DNA of 64,000 nucleotides from Halomonas sp. DQ26W (GTDB lineage: Bacteria > Pseudomonadota > Gammaproteobacteria > Pseudomonadales > Halomonadaceae): the NCBI RefSeq assembly GCF_003339685.1, contig NZ_QPKI01000018.1, forward strand, positions 1 through 64,000, written 5' to 3'. Numbering within the stretch: position 1 is the stretch's first letter; each line of letters starts with the position of its first letter. A program made the translations under genes and the position numbers. Below, piece after piece: positions 44,871 through 55,085 of this stretch. The notes under the pieces are model-generated. The model was not told the DNA's origin. It did no database searches and worked only from the letters and a program-made list of their open reading frames with translations.

Positions 44871-45095
44871 TCATGCGTACCCTCCCCTGTCGGCAAGTGA
44901 CAGGTACTCCAGCAAATCGTCGGCATGCCCATCCTCGACCAGCTGTTGGGCAGTGCGACCGCCAAGCGCGGCGATTGGGTAGCTGCGATACCACGCCCAG
45001 GCGGCGTCTTCTGAACCGGACCAGGGCGTTATTCGCTCCACGATCCATCGGGCCTGCTGCTCGGGAGAGAGGTGTGTCACTGAGTGATCTGCCAT
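44871..45095 (-). CDS. MbcA/ParS/Xre-type antitoxin domain protein
   Basis: 74 residues. The core AWAWYRSYPIAALGGRTAQQ then LVEDGHADDLLEYLSLADRG matches the short toxin-binding domain of Xre/MbcA/ParS antitoxins, without the N-terminal helix-turn-helix. It is intact, unlike its neighbours. No toxin gene is adjacent. Confidence 0.6.
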   Translation of the reverse strand: MADHSVTHLSPEQQARWIVERITPWSGSEDAAWAWYRSYPIAALGGRTAQQLVEDGHADDLLEYLSLADRGGYA

Positions 45096-45198
45096 ATTCG
45101 GATCCGATAGGTCTCGCATTCCCCAATCCTAGCGCAATCCTGCGCCCTCAAGTTGCACCCATGGGTACAGATGTTATGCACATCAGTGGCAGTGTTCC

Positions 45199-45412
45199 GT
45201 AAGCAGTCGGTCATCACCCTTTGCGAGTGATCAGTCGACCGGCTTCCAGTGCTGCGGCAGGAGTTCGTCGATCTGACTGGACTTCTCTGTTGGCAGGCGA
45301 ACCAGCACATCTTCCAGTTAGGCGGTGGATCATGGCTATTCAGCTTAGCGGTCTGGATCAGACTCATGATGTCGGCGGTGACCTTCCCCCCCAGAAACCG
45401 GTCCACCGACAA
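45199..45412 (-). mobile_element. IS66-family 3' end remnant
   Basis: On the minus strand SLIQTAKLN and, after a frame slip, LEDVLVRLPTEKSSQIDELL followed by PQHWKPVD and a stop at 45231 match the C-terminus of IS66 TnpC. About 30 bases further the sequence ends in GTAAGCAGTCGG (read on the plus strand from 45199), matching the GTAAGC start of IS66 inverted repeats. The rest of the element is gone. Confidence 0.7.
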
Positions 45413-45477
45413 TGTGAGATTTCCGCTACGTTTATCTTGATAGCAGGAGATTTCGCGATGACGAATTAAGGGTTAAG

Positions 45478-47499
45478 TCAGGAGTTCTCATCACGGTGTT
45501 TGTTGAGGCGGCTGGGACGATAACTCAAGTGATGAAAGGTAATGCCCGCTAGCAGACAAGCTATGCCAATGATGTCGAACCACAAGCCAGGAGTGACCAT
45601 GACGATGGCCCCTGCTCCTATCATTAACCGAGGCAACACTTTCATCCTCTCTCCCAACTGACCAATGGCTGCTACCGAAAGGAATCCAATTCCCAGCATA
45701 GCGCTGACCACAGCAAGTATGATGGTCAAAGGATCGCCGGCCAAGGTTAGCTCCGGATTGAGAATGAACAGAAACGGCAGCAGGAACAGGCTGCAAGCAA
45801 GGGTCAATGCAAAGCGTGCGGTAGCAAGGAAGGTGCCCCCGCTAATCGCAATGGCCGCAAATATTCCCGCTGCCACCGGTGGCGTAATGGCCGAGACGCT
45901 GGCGAAAAAGTACAGGAACAAGTGTGAAGGCAGGCGATCGAAGCCGAGATTCAACAGAGGCGGAGCCAGCACCGCGGCACCCACCGCATAAGCCGCTGGC
46001 GTCGGCATGCCCATACCCAACACGATGGCCAGAGCCATGGTGAGCAACAATGAGAGGATCAGAAAATCTCCGCCGATGGCCAGAATCACCTGAGACAGCG
46101 TCACCCCCAATCCAGTCAGGTTGATGATCGAGACCATCACCTGGGCCGCGGCAATGATCATAGCGATGTACACCACGCTAAGCGCTGCACTGTAGAGGCC
46201 CTCGTAGGTGTCCCGCAGCAGGTCAATCATGCGCCCCCGTGTAGACGCTGCCTCCTCCCGAGCCACCTGCGCCTCGAGACCCGCGAGCTCCAGCGAACGA
46301 GCACTGGCCTCGTTACTGAGCTGGCTTCGCGGGAGCAGCGAGTTGAGAAACATCATTGCCATGATCGACATTAGAGACCAGAACACCGCGGTCTGGATGG
46401 TGTAGTGCTGCAAGATGAAGAACAGCAGCACCACGATCGGTACCAGCAGGTTGCCCATAGCTCGGGGCTCAAAGGCCTCGCGGCGTGATGGAATCAGCTG
46501 GGGTGGTAGCGCCTCAAGCCCGTAGCGGCGGGCCATGAGATAGACGCCCAGCAGCAGAGCGGTAAAGAAAAGCACCGATGGTACCAGGGCTGCCTTCACC
46601 ACCTCGAGGTAGGGGATCCCTAAAAGCTCCGCCATCAAGAAGGCCCCGGGCCCCATGATGGGCGGCATGATCTGCCCGCCCGTGGAGGCTACCGCCTCGA
46701 TGGAACCAGCCAGGTTGCGATTGAAGCCGAGCCGTCGCATCAGCGGAATGGTCAGCACACCAGTACTGGTCACGTTCGCCACTGTGCTGCCGTTGATCAT
46801 GCCCATAAAGGCGCTGCCGATAACCGCCACCATGCCCGCCCCACCACGCAGGCGTCCCCCCAGGCGCATGGCAATACGGATAAAGGTGTCGCCAGCCCCG
46901 CTAACGTTGAGCAGCGCACCAAGAATCAGGAACAAGGCCACCACCGTGGCAGAGATGCCCATGAGAGTGCCCAACAAACCGTTGTTACCCATATAGAAGA
47001 CGTAGATCAACCTCTCGAGCGATAAGCCCCTATGGCCAAAAGGATCCGGGAGATAGGGGCCAAAATACGCATAGCAGAAAAAGACCGCGATCAGGCTGAC
47101 AAACATCCAGCCCAAAGTGCGTCGTACCGCCTCCAGCAACAGCAAAAACAGGGTCACGCCAAAAACCTTTTCGACGGACTCATTCACATACCAGTTGCTC
47201 ATCACGATGGCGTCGTAGTTGACAAACACATAGCCGAGAAGTACCACGCAGGCACATGCACAGGGCAGGTCGAGCAAGAAAAGCTGCAGGCGAGGAAAGC
47301 GGGGACGTCCTTGGTAGAGCAGGAATACAAAGAATAGCGCTCCCCCCAGGTGGACGGCTCGCTGTTGGTAATTGGGGAGTGTGCCCACGCCAGCAGTCAC
47401 TATATGGAACAGGATCCATACCAGCGCCAGGCCGCCTATCACCCCCCCGGCCACACCATTGAAGCGACGAAGATGCGTGACGCGTTCACTTGAACTCAT
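45478..47499 (-). CDS. TRAP transporter, fused DctQ-DctM-type permease (TAXI class)
   Basis: 673 residues, about 18 membrane helices. The small four-helix subunit is fused to the large 12-helix one. Landmarks are GSAFMGMINGSTVANVTSTG, STGGQIMPPIMGPGAFLMAE, GMGMPTPAAYAVGAAVLAPP and SVSAITPPVAAGIFAAIAIS, which define the TRAP permease pore halves. It imports an organic acid with sodium, together with the TAXI-type binding protein encoded just upstream. Confidence 0.93.
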   Translation of the reverse strand: MSSSERVTHLRRFNGVAGGVIGGLALVWILFHIVTAGVGTLPNYQQRAVHLGGALFFVFLLYQGRPRFPRLQLFLLDLPCACACVVLLGYVFVNYDAIVMSNWYVNESVEKVFGVTLFLLLLEAVRRTLGWMFVSLIAVFFCYAYFGPYLPDPFGHRGLSLERLIYVFYMGNNGLLGTLMGISATVVALFLILGALLNVSGAGDTFIRIAMRLGGRLRGGAGMVAVIGSAFMGMINGSTVANVTSTGVLTIPLMRRLGFNRNLAGSIEAVASTGGQIMPPIMGPGAFLMAELLGIPYLEVVKAALVPSVLFFTALLLGVYLMARRYGLEALPPQLIPSRREAFEPRAMGNLLVPIVVLLFFILQHYTIQTAVFWSLMSIMAMMFLNSLLPRSQLSNEASARSLELAGLEAQVAREEAASTRGRMIDLLRDTYEGLYSAALSVVYIAMIIAAAQVMVSIINLTGLGVTLSQVILAIGGDFLILSLLLTMALAIVLGMGMPTPAAYAVGAAVLAPPLLNLGFDRLPSHLFLYFFASVSAITPPVAAGIFAAIAISGGTFLATARFALTLACSLFLLPFLFILNPELTLAGDPLTIILAVVSAMLGIGFLSVAAIGQLGERMKVLPRLMIGAGAIVMVTPGLWFDIIGIACLLAGITFHHLSYRPSRLNKHRDENS

Positions 47500-47535
47500 A
47501 GAAGAAGCCCTGCCGCCTTGAACTCACAGTCGACA

Positions 47536-47566
47536 GGCGGAGCAAAGCCTTAGGCTCTGCTCCGCC
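47536..47566 (-). promoter_or_regulatory. Intercistronic stem-loop between TRAP binding-protein and permease genes
   Basis: Two 14-base arms (GGCGGAGCAGAGCC and GGCTTTGCTCCGCC on the minus strand, one mismatch) close on a TAA loop. No T-run follows. Such hairpins stabilise the upstream message and partly block read-through, giving more binding protein than permease. Confidence 0.6.
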
Positions 47567-47601
47567 TAACACACGGTTTAAAGTACCCGACAAGCAGGTT
47601 C

Positions 47602-48618
47602 TTACTCGGCGTATTCGGCCGGAATCAAATGATCCGGAACGTCGTGGCCCTGTTCCTTGAGGTAGCGCACCACGCCGGCGTGCAACGGAGCCACGCTTGC
47701 ATTAAGTGTCAACTGCAACGGGTCGATATCAGCGGCAGGCGCATAACCATCGGACGCTGCCTTCATACCAGCCTCGGAGAAAGCACGCGCTATGATTCCG
47801 TACGCAGTCTCCTCATCTAGCTCACTGGTGGTGTTGATACCGATACCGGTCTGAATGGTCATCAGAGGGCTTTGCTGTTCGCCATAATGATCTTGGGCAT
47901 CAACTTCGCCGACACTAAAGTAGGCTTGTTCGCTTGCGACTTTCTCCGCCTGATCCTGTGTCATGGAAAGCAGTCGAATGGGACGTGATGAATGGGCCTG
48001 CTGAATATAACCATCGGGGTGCAGACCGGCCTTGACGAAGGCATCCAGACGGCGGTTCTGGAAGGCATCCAGCGCATCGCTGGCCCCGGCACGATAATAG
48101 TCAGGCTCGATGCCGAGAATTTCCAGCACTGTCTCGGTCTGTCCTTCGGTGGCGGTGCCCCTGCCCCCGGAGTTGAAATCTCGGCCGGCGAGGTCTTCTA
48201 GCGAATGGATATCAGAATTGGCTGACACAACCCAGTTCAAGGGTAGCGGCGCGAAAAAATACAGGGTGCGCAGGTTCTCTGCTGGCGAGCCATACTCGCC
48301 CTCACCCTGCATGGCCTGGTGATCGGAAGACGTCACCGCAATTCCCATGTCGACTTCGCCGCGTAGCAGCCCTTGGGTCGAGGCCGAGGCACCACCCAAT
48401 TCCTGGATACTCATGTTGACGCCGTCGACGTTATCGTTCCAATCGGAAACGACGGCAACCTGGTAAGAGTAGAACGCCGATCCACTATGGGTTCCACCCA
48501 TGGCCAGACGAGCCTGGGCCTCCGAGTCCAGCGGCACTAGGCTGAGCGCAAAAATACCCGCAGCGCTGAGAGTCAAGGCGTTCAAGCTGAAGGAAGTGCC
48601 ATGCTTGTTGGTATGCAT
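47602..48618 (-). CDS. TAXI-family TRAP transporter solute-binding protein
   Basis: 338 residues with a signal peptide ending near DSEAQARL. TAXI family motifs are MGGTHSGSAFYSYQVAV, ELGGASASTQGLLRGEVDMGI and GRDFNSGGRGTATEGQTETVL. It binds the substrate in the periplasm and hands it to the fused permease. The first gene of the transporter pair, it is divergent from the IclR regulator. TAXI proteins bind glutamate/2-oxoglutarate-like or other organic acids; the ligand here is unknown. Confidence 0.92.
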   Translation of the reverse strand: MHTNKHGTSFSLNALTLSAAGIFALSLVPLDSEAQARLAMGGTHSGSAFYSYQVAVVSDWNDNVDGVNMSIQELGGASASTQGLLRGEVDMGIAVTSSDHQAMQGEGEYGSPAENLRTLYFFAPLPLNWVVSANSDIHSLEDLAGRDFNSGGRGTATEGQTETVLEILGIEPDYYRAGASDALDAFQNRRLDAFVKAGLHPDGYIQQAHSSRPIRLLSMTQDQAEKVASEQAYFSVGEVDAQDHYGEQQSPLMTIQTGIGINTTSELDEETAYGIIARAFSEAGMKAASDGYAPAADIDPLQLTLNASVAPLHAGVVRYLKEQGHDVPDHLIPAEYAE

Positions 48619-48782
48619 TGTTGTTGTCCTCTTGGCGTGTCCGTGGTGCGTAGGTTGTCTCGCTTGGAAATGTGGTCCTTATCAAGTTCTCATGGTATGC
48701 CCGAGTGCAAGACCTCTAGAGCGACTGGTGTCTCGCTGTCATGCTTAGTACAAAGCTAGCAGATTTTCATGCATGTGTAATA

Positions 48783-48802
48783 CTATTCAGCAAACCGAAT
48801 AG
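48783..48802. promoter_or_regulatory. Candidate IclR operator in the TRAP/iclR intergenic region
   Basis: CTATTC and GAATAG are inverted around AGCAAACC. It lies about 165 bases upstream of the TRAP binding-protein start and 130 upstream of the regulator start. The rest of the gap 48619-48932 shows nothing further. A similar TATTCA half with a GGAAATA partner occurs before the mutase operon (51043-51067). Confidence 0.4.
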
Positions 48803-48932
48803 AATGAAAGGGCCGCCTGACCGAATTTCGCAAACGCTTGCGCATCAAGTACCCTTGCGGGGTTGGAGAGGAAGAAGCGGTCAGTCGCCAGGCATCGTTC
48901 GGCGGGTCCTCAAGAGCAATGGACGAGTCACT

Positions 48933-49721
48933 ATGAAGCAATCCTCTAGCGTCAGCACTGGCGTTGGCCAGAAAGCCCCCTCCCGGCCCGAAAGCGTCAA
49001 GACGGCAGCCCGCACCCTGAGCCTCTTCGTAGCCTTCGCCGAAGCCCAGACCCCCCTCGCACTGACGGATCTTGCCAAGCGCATCGACGCCCCTGTCAGC
49101 AGCTGCCATGCCCTGGTCAAGACCCTGCAGAGCCTGGGTTACGTTTACGTATTGGAGCAAAAGAAACGCGTCTACCCGACCAAGCGGCTGCTGCAGATCG
49201 CCCAGTCGATCGCCTCGCATGACCCGCTGCTCGAGAGTGTCTCGCCCGTGCTGCAGGACCTTCGGGATGAGCTTGGTGAAACCGTGATTCTCGGGAAGCG
49301 CCAGGACTACAGTGTGGTGTATCTCGACATCATCGAAGGCACCCATACCGTGCGCTACGCCGCGAACCCGGGTGACGCCAAACCGTTGCACTCCAGCGCC
49401 ATCGGCAAGGCCATGCTCGGTGAGGAAAGCGGCGTGCGGTTGCAGAGTCTGCTGGAGCGTCTTCCACTGCCCAGCGTGACATCGAGCACCATTACCGACC
49501 GCGACCAGTTGCTGGATGACATCCTCAATGGCCAGCGACGCGGCTACTTCGTCACTCGCGGCGAGAATGTCGATGACGTGATGGCGCTCGCCATCGCCCT
49601 TCCGGTATTCGGTGAAACATTGGGCCTAGCCATTGCCGGGCCGATGGAGCGTATGGCTCGTCACTACGAGCGGTACCGTGAAGCCTTGATTCGTCATGGC
49701 GACCGACTAGCCTCGCTATGA
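48933..49721 (+). CDS. IclR-family transcriptional regulator
   Basis: 262 residues. The N-terminal winged helix (about 20-85) includes LALTDLAKRIDAPVSSCHAL. The C-terminal effector domain has YAANPGDAKPLHSSAIGKAM, the IclR signature. It is divergent from the TRAP genes and convergent with the MFS gene, which it overlaps by 28 bases. By position it most likely controls the TRAP transporter and perhaps the mutase operon. The ATG at 48933 gives a standard N-terminus. Confidence 0.9.
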   Translation: MKQSSSVSTGVGQKAPSRPESVKTAARTLSLFVAFAEAQTPLALTDLAKRIDAPVSSCHALVKTLQSLGYVYVLEQKKRVYPTKRLLQIAQSIASHDPLLESVSPVLQDLRDELGETVILGKRQDYSVVYLDIIEGTHTVRYAANPGDAKPLHSSAIGKAMLGEESGVRLQSLLERLPLPSVTSSTITDRDQLLDDILNGQRRGYFVTRGENVDDVMALAIALPVFGETLGLAIAGPMERMARHYERYREALIRHGDRLASL

Positions 49722-50953
49722 GCAGTAGTCTCAGACACCAGAACAGCGCGACGCAGACAAAACAGCGCGAAGAGTGATGCCAAACCCGGAAGCAAAAAGC
49801 CGACGGAATAACTGCCTCCCAGCGAGACAATCACACTGAACAGTGCGGGCCCAGTTAATACTCCCATGTAGGTCAGCACAAGAACCGCGGCGGTGGCCTC
49901 ACTTACTTCGGCCTGGGGGCTGCGACGCGCCACTTCCGAAAGGTAAACACCGTTCCAGCCTATCGCAGTGCCCCCGGCTGCACTCAGCAGGACTATCACC
50001 AGCCAAACTGGGGTGTCTGGCCCGAGCAATGAGACCGCGACAAACAAGACCGACATGGCAATGGCCAGGCCGCATAACACGGGAACACTCCTTCCCAATC
50101 GGTCGGCCAGCATCCCCCAGCCAATGCGGCCAAAGACCCCTGAAGCATGAACGACCGACATGATCACCCCGGCCGTGACCAGGGTAATCAGTAACTCTTC
50201 AACCATGAACGCCACGGTAAAGCTCAGCAACGACAACTGAGCCGCAGCCAGACAGAACCCAGCCATCCCTAGCCATAGAATCGGCGGACGCCGATAGAGT
50301 ACCGCGAGGCTACCGGAGCCCCGCAGCAGCGTGGCGGGCGCGCGGTCGCTGTCCCACTCGCGGCGCCGCAGCTGCAATGCCAAGGCGGTGACCAGCGCGG
50401 CCAGGCTCAGGACAAGAAACGCAGCGTGCCAGCTCCAGGCCTGGGCAAGTGACGGCGCCAGGGAGCCCGACAGCACACCGCCCAGCGGCACACCGGACTG
50501 CTTGATCGAATAGAGCAGGTTGCGATGGCGCAGCGGCGTATAACGCGCCAGAAGCTGTGCCGCCGCGGGGTTGGTCAAACCGTAGGCAACGCCGAGAAGC
50601 AGCGTGGTAAGCAGCAGCGCGGCCGGCGTACCGCCCCCTGCCACCGCGCAACCCACCATCACCAACGCCATGGCCACCTGACTGGAGCGGCAGGCACCGA
50701 GGCGCCGAGCCAGCGATCCCGCCTGCAACGACACCAGCATGGCAACCCCATACAGCAGGCTCACTTGCATTCCCACCAGGCCGGTGGGAATGCCGAAATC
50801 GGCCGCAATCTGCGGTGCCAACACGGGTATCAGCAGCATGGCGGCACTGGTCAATGCCTGCACCCAAGTGGTGGTCGCCACCACGACCCAAGCCTCCCGC
50901 CTAGAGGCCAGGGGGTGGTCAAGTGGCGCGGTGGGGGGTGGAGACTTCGGCAT
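49694..50953 (-). CDS. MFS transporter
   Basis: 419 residues, 12 predicted helices. The helix 2-3 loop LARRLGACRSSQ is a variant of the MFS motif, the later loop GMLADRLGRS is a better match, and GLTNPAAAQLLARYTP and SIKQSGVPLGGVLSGSLAP resemble CynX/NimT-type anion or organic-acid carriers. Divergent from the mutase operon. Substrate unknown. Confidence 0.87.
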   Translation of the reverse strand: MPKSPPPTAPLDHPLASRREAWVVVATTTWVQALTSAAMLLIPVLAPQIAADFGIPTGLVGMQVSLLYGVAMLVSLQAGSLARRLGACRSSQVAMALVMVGCAVAGGGTPAALLLTTLLLGVAYGLTNPAAAQLLARYTPLRHRNLLYSIKQSGVPLGGVLSGSLAPSLAQAWSWHAAFLVLSLAALVTALALQLRRREWDSDRAPATLLRGSGSLAVLYRRPPILWLGMAGFCLAAAQLSLLSFTVAFMVEELLITLVTAGVIMSVVHASGVFGRIGWGMLADRLGRSVPVLCGLAIAMSVLFVAVSLLGPDTPVWLVIVLLSAAGGTAIGWNGVYLSEVARRSPQAEVSEATAAVLVLTYMGVLTGPALFSVIVSLGGSYSVGFLLPGLASLFALFCLRRAVLVSETTAHSEASRSP

Positions 50954-51015
50954 GCCATGCCTCCTTTCGCCTCGGTGCCCTGCCCCAAATGGGCTGATCG
51001 CTGGGGCATCTCAAC

Positions 51016-51045
51016 TTGACAGATAATTTCACATATAAGTATGTT
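51016..51045 (+). promoter_or_regulatory. Candidate sigma-70 promoter for the mutase operon
   Basis: TTGACA (51016-51021), an 18-base spacer and TATGTT (51040-51045), about 50 bases before the first start codon. The surrounding sequence is AT-rich in contrast to its flanks. Confidence 0.45.
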
Positions 51046-51067
51046 TATTCATTATGCGGAAATAAAC
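51043..51067. promoter_or_regulatory. Candidate operator overlapping the mutase-operon promoter
   Basis: GTTTATT and AATAAAC are inverted around 11 bases, overlapping the proposed -10 element and start site. A repressor bound here would block transcription. The inner part TATTCA-N5-CGGAAATA resembles the dyad at 48783-48802. Confidence 0.42.
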
Positions 51068-51095
51068 AACGCCAACATCTTCCGTCGGAGCCTCC

Positions 51096-51868
51096 ATGGC
51101 CAAATACCTTCTTGTCGACGCACAAGGCCCTCTGCTGAGGGTCACCATCCATCGCCCCGAGAAACGAAACGCCCTGTCCCGGGCGGTACTCAATGAGCTC
51201 GCCGATGTCTTCACTGAGCACGCCGCGGAACCCAAGTGGAAAGTGGTCGTGCTGACCGGCGCGGGTGACAAGAACTTCGCCGCCGGTGGCGATCTGCGGG
51301 ATCTCGCTCAGGTACGCAGCGAGGAGCAAGCCACCACCATGAGCCAAGAGGCAAGGCGCGCACTCGATGCCGTGAGCCAGTTTCCGGTTCCTGTCATCGC
51401 CGCCCTCAATGGTGACGCCATTGGCGGTGGCGCAGAACTCGCCGTGGCTTGCGATTTCATCATCTCCCCGCCCACCAGCCGCATTGGCTTCATACAGGGC
51501 AAGCTCAACATCACGACCGCTTGGGGCGGTGGCACTCGCCTGCTGAGCCGTCTTCCGACACCGCTGGCATTGCGCCTGCTGACCCGCTCCGAGCTACTCG
51601 ACGCCCATGCCGCACATCGCATCGGCTTGATTGACCAAGTGGCCGAGGACGATCAGACGCTCGAGCAGTGTGTCGAGCAGTTCACCAAGCCCATGCTTGC
51701 CCAGGCACCCCAAGTTCTTCGGGGCTTCAAGGCACTGGCGCTGAGCCATGCCGACGGCCTGTCAAAACCAGAACTTGCCGAGATCGAGACCCACCATCTC
51801 GTCGCTACCTGGACGCATGACGATCACTGGGAAGCCGCAGACAAGATTCTGAATACGAGGAAATCTCC

Positions 51869-51872
<4 letters not shown>
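51096..51872 (+). CDS. Enoyl-CoA hydratase/isomerase (crotonase) family protein
   Basis: 258 residues, crotonase fold. The CoA-binding start RPEKRNALS and the oxyanion-hole region AAGGDLRDL and GGGAELAVACDF are present. The Glu of GGGAEL is kept. The second hydratase Glu, expected about 20 residues later in a (Q/H)PE-type motif, is not seen: the segment reads FIQGKLNITTAWGGGTRLL. That pattern argues against simple hydration and allows a decarboxylase or isomerase role, for example on methylmalonyl-CoA. First gene of a tightly coupled operon: its TGA overlaps the mutase ATG. Confidence 0.85.
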
Positions 51873-53479
<1,607 letters not shown>

Positions 53480-53513
53480 GCCGACGCTCACCCATCACCA
53501 GTGGAGACATCCC

Positions 53514-53909
53514 ATGAGCTTAAAAGGCAAAAGAATCCTGATCGCCAAGCCCGGCTTAGACGGACACGACGTAGGAGCTAAGGTGATCGCCCTGGCGCTT
53601 CGCGATGCCGGCGCCGACGTCATCTACACCGGGCTGCGAAAGAGTTCGGAGTATATCGCCAAGGTGGCGGTGGATGAGGATGTAGACGTGGTGGGGCTCA
53701 GCATGCTGTCCGGCAGCCACATGGCACTGGTCAGTGAGACCATGCGCTGCTTGGAAGAGTACGACGCTGCCGACATCAAGCTCTTCGTGGGCGGCACCAT
53801 TCCTGAGAAGGACCGCGAGGCCTTGCTTGAGGCAGGTGTATGCGGCGTGTTCACTGCGGACATGCCCCTGCAGGAGGTTATTCTCGCCATCGAGAGGGCT
53901 CTCTCATGA
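53514..53909 (+). CDS. Methylmalonyl-CoA mutase, small (B12-binding) subunit
   Basis: 131 residues. The cobalamin-binding signature is complete: GLDGHDVGAK supplies the lower axial His (D-x-H-x-x-G), GLSMLSGSH is the S-x-L element, and FVGGTIP is the GG element. It pairs with the large subunit encoded 34 bases upstream; TGGAGAC precedes the ATG. Its TGA overlaps the start of the CoA-transferase gene (ATGA). Confidence 0.93.
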   Translation: MSLKGKRILIAKPGLDGHDVGAKVIALALRDAGADVIYTGLRKSSEYIAKVAVDEDVDVVGLSMLSGSHMALVSETMRCLEEYDAADIKLFVGGTIPEKDREALLEAGVCGVFTADMPLQEVILAIERALS

Positions 53910-55084
53910 ACCAGAACGCCGCACCCTCCGGCCCACTAAACGGCATCCGCATACTGGAAGTCAGCCATATGCTGGCAGGCCCCTATTGCGGCATGCTGCT
54001 TGCTGACCTAGGTGCCGAAGTGATCAAGATCGAGGCCCCCGGCATAGGCGACATCGGCCGTCAGATAGGACCCCATTTCATCGGGCCCCACAATGCTTAC
54101 TTCGCCAGCCTCAACCGCAACAAGCGCAGCGTTAGTCTCGACCTGACAAGCGAAGCGGGCCAGAAGCGGCTTGGTGAGCTAGCAAGCAATTCCCACGCCC
54201 TGCTCACTAATATGCGGCCCGCAGCAGTCCGCAAGTTGGGACTGACTTATGATGCCCTTCGTAAACACAATAACAAGATTGCCTGCCTTGCACTGACAGG
54301 CTTCGGCCTTGAGGGACCTTTCGCCGAGAAGCCTGCCTACGACTACGTCATTCAAGCCTTGGCCGGTGTCATGGCCATGACCGGTGATCCGAATGGCCCA
54401 CCAGTGAAAACCGGCTACTCCGTTGTCGATAACTCTGCCGGGATCATGGGCGCATTGGGGCTCACCGCCAAGCTGGTGGAGGGCAAAGGGGGCCAGGTGG
54501 ATGTTTCCCTCTACGACACCATGCTTTCGCAGCTCAACTACCTGGCCGGGGCCTATCTCAACGCCGGCCAGAAGGCCCAGCGATACCCCGGCGGAGGCCA
54601 CCCCTACATCGTGCCGGCACAGATATTCCCTACCAGCGATGGCCATGTGGCACTGTTCATTACCCATGATGGCTTCTGGGCCGACTTCTGCCGCGAAATC
54701 GACCGCGAGGAGTGGATCACGGATCCGCGCTACGCCACCATGGCCGGGCGCACCGCTAATCGCGAGGCGGTAATTGCCGACGTCCAAGCCGTGCTGTTGA
54801 GGGATTCTACCGACAGATGGATCACACGACTCGCCCCGCTGGGTGTGGTCGTGGCCGGCGTTCAAAGCCTCGAAGACGCCCTGGAGTCTGAGCTGACCCG
54901 CTCCCGACAAATGGTCGTCACGGTACCCACGGCCCATGGCGACATTCGCATGGTGGGCAACCCGATCAAGATCCAAGGCCAGCCGTCTTACTACGGGCCA
55001 CCGCCACTGCTCGACGAGGATGCCGATCAGCTGTCCGAGTTGGATTGGCATATCCAGGCGCCACATACCCCACGAGGAGGCTGA
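53906..55084 (+). CDS. CaiB/BaiF-type (class III) CoA-transferase
   Basis: 392 residues. Family signatures are ILEVSHMLAGPYCGMLLADL, GAEVIKIEAPGIGD, LNRNKRSVSLDL and AYDYVIQALAGVMAMTG. The catalytic Asp is about residue 175 in SVVDNSAG. It moves CoA between carboxylates, often from succinyl-CoA to a dicarboxylate. Its start overlaps the small mutase subunit stop. In the E. coli sbm operon the analogous job is done by an unrelated class I transferase (YgfH/ScpC). The acceptor here is most simply the imported acid. Confidence 0.9.
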   Translation: MNQNAAPSGPLNGIRILEVSHMLAGPYCGMLLADLGAEVIKIEAPGIGDIGRQIGPHFIGPHNAYFASLNRNKRSVSLDLTSEAGQKRLGELASNSHALLTNMRPAAVRKLGLTYDALRKHNNKIACLALTGFGLEGPFAEKPAYDYVIQALAGVMAMTGDPNGPPVKTGYSVVDNSAGIMGALGLTAKLVEGKGGQVDVSLYDTMLSQLNYLAGAYLNAGQKAQRYPGGGHPYIVPAQIFPTSDGHVALFITHDGFWADFCREIDREEWITDPRYATMAGRTANREAVIADVQAVLLRDSTDRWITRLAPLGVVVAGVQSLEDALESELTRSRQMVVTVPTAHGDIRMVGNPIKIQGQPSYYGPPPLLDEDADQLSELDWHIQAPHTPRGG

Positions 55085-55085
55085 C

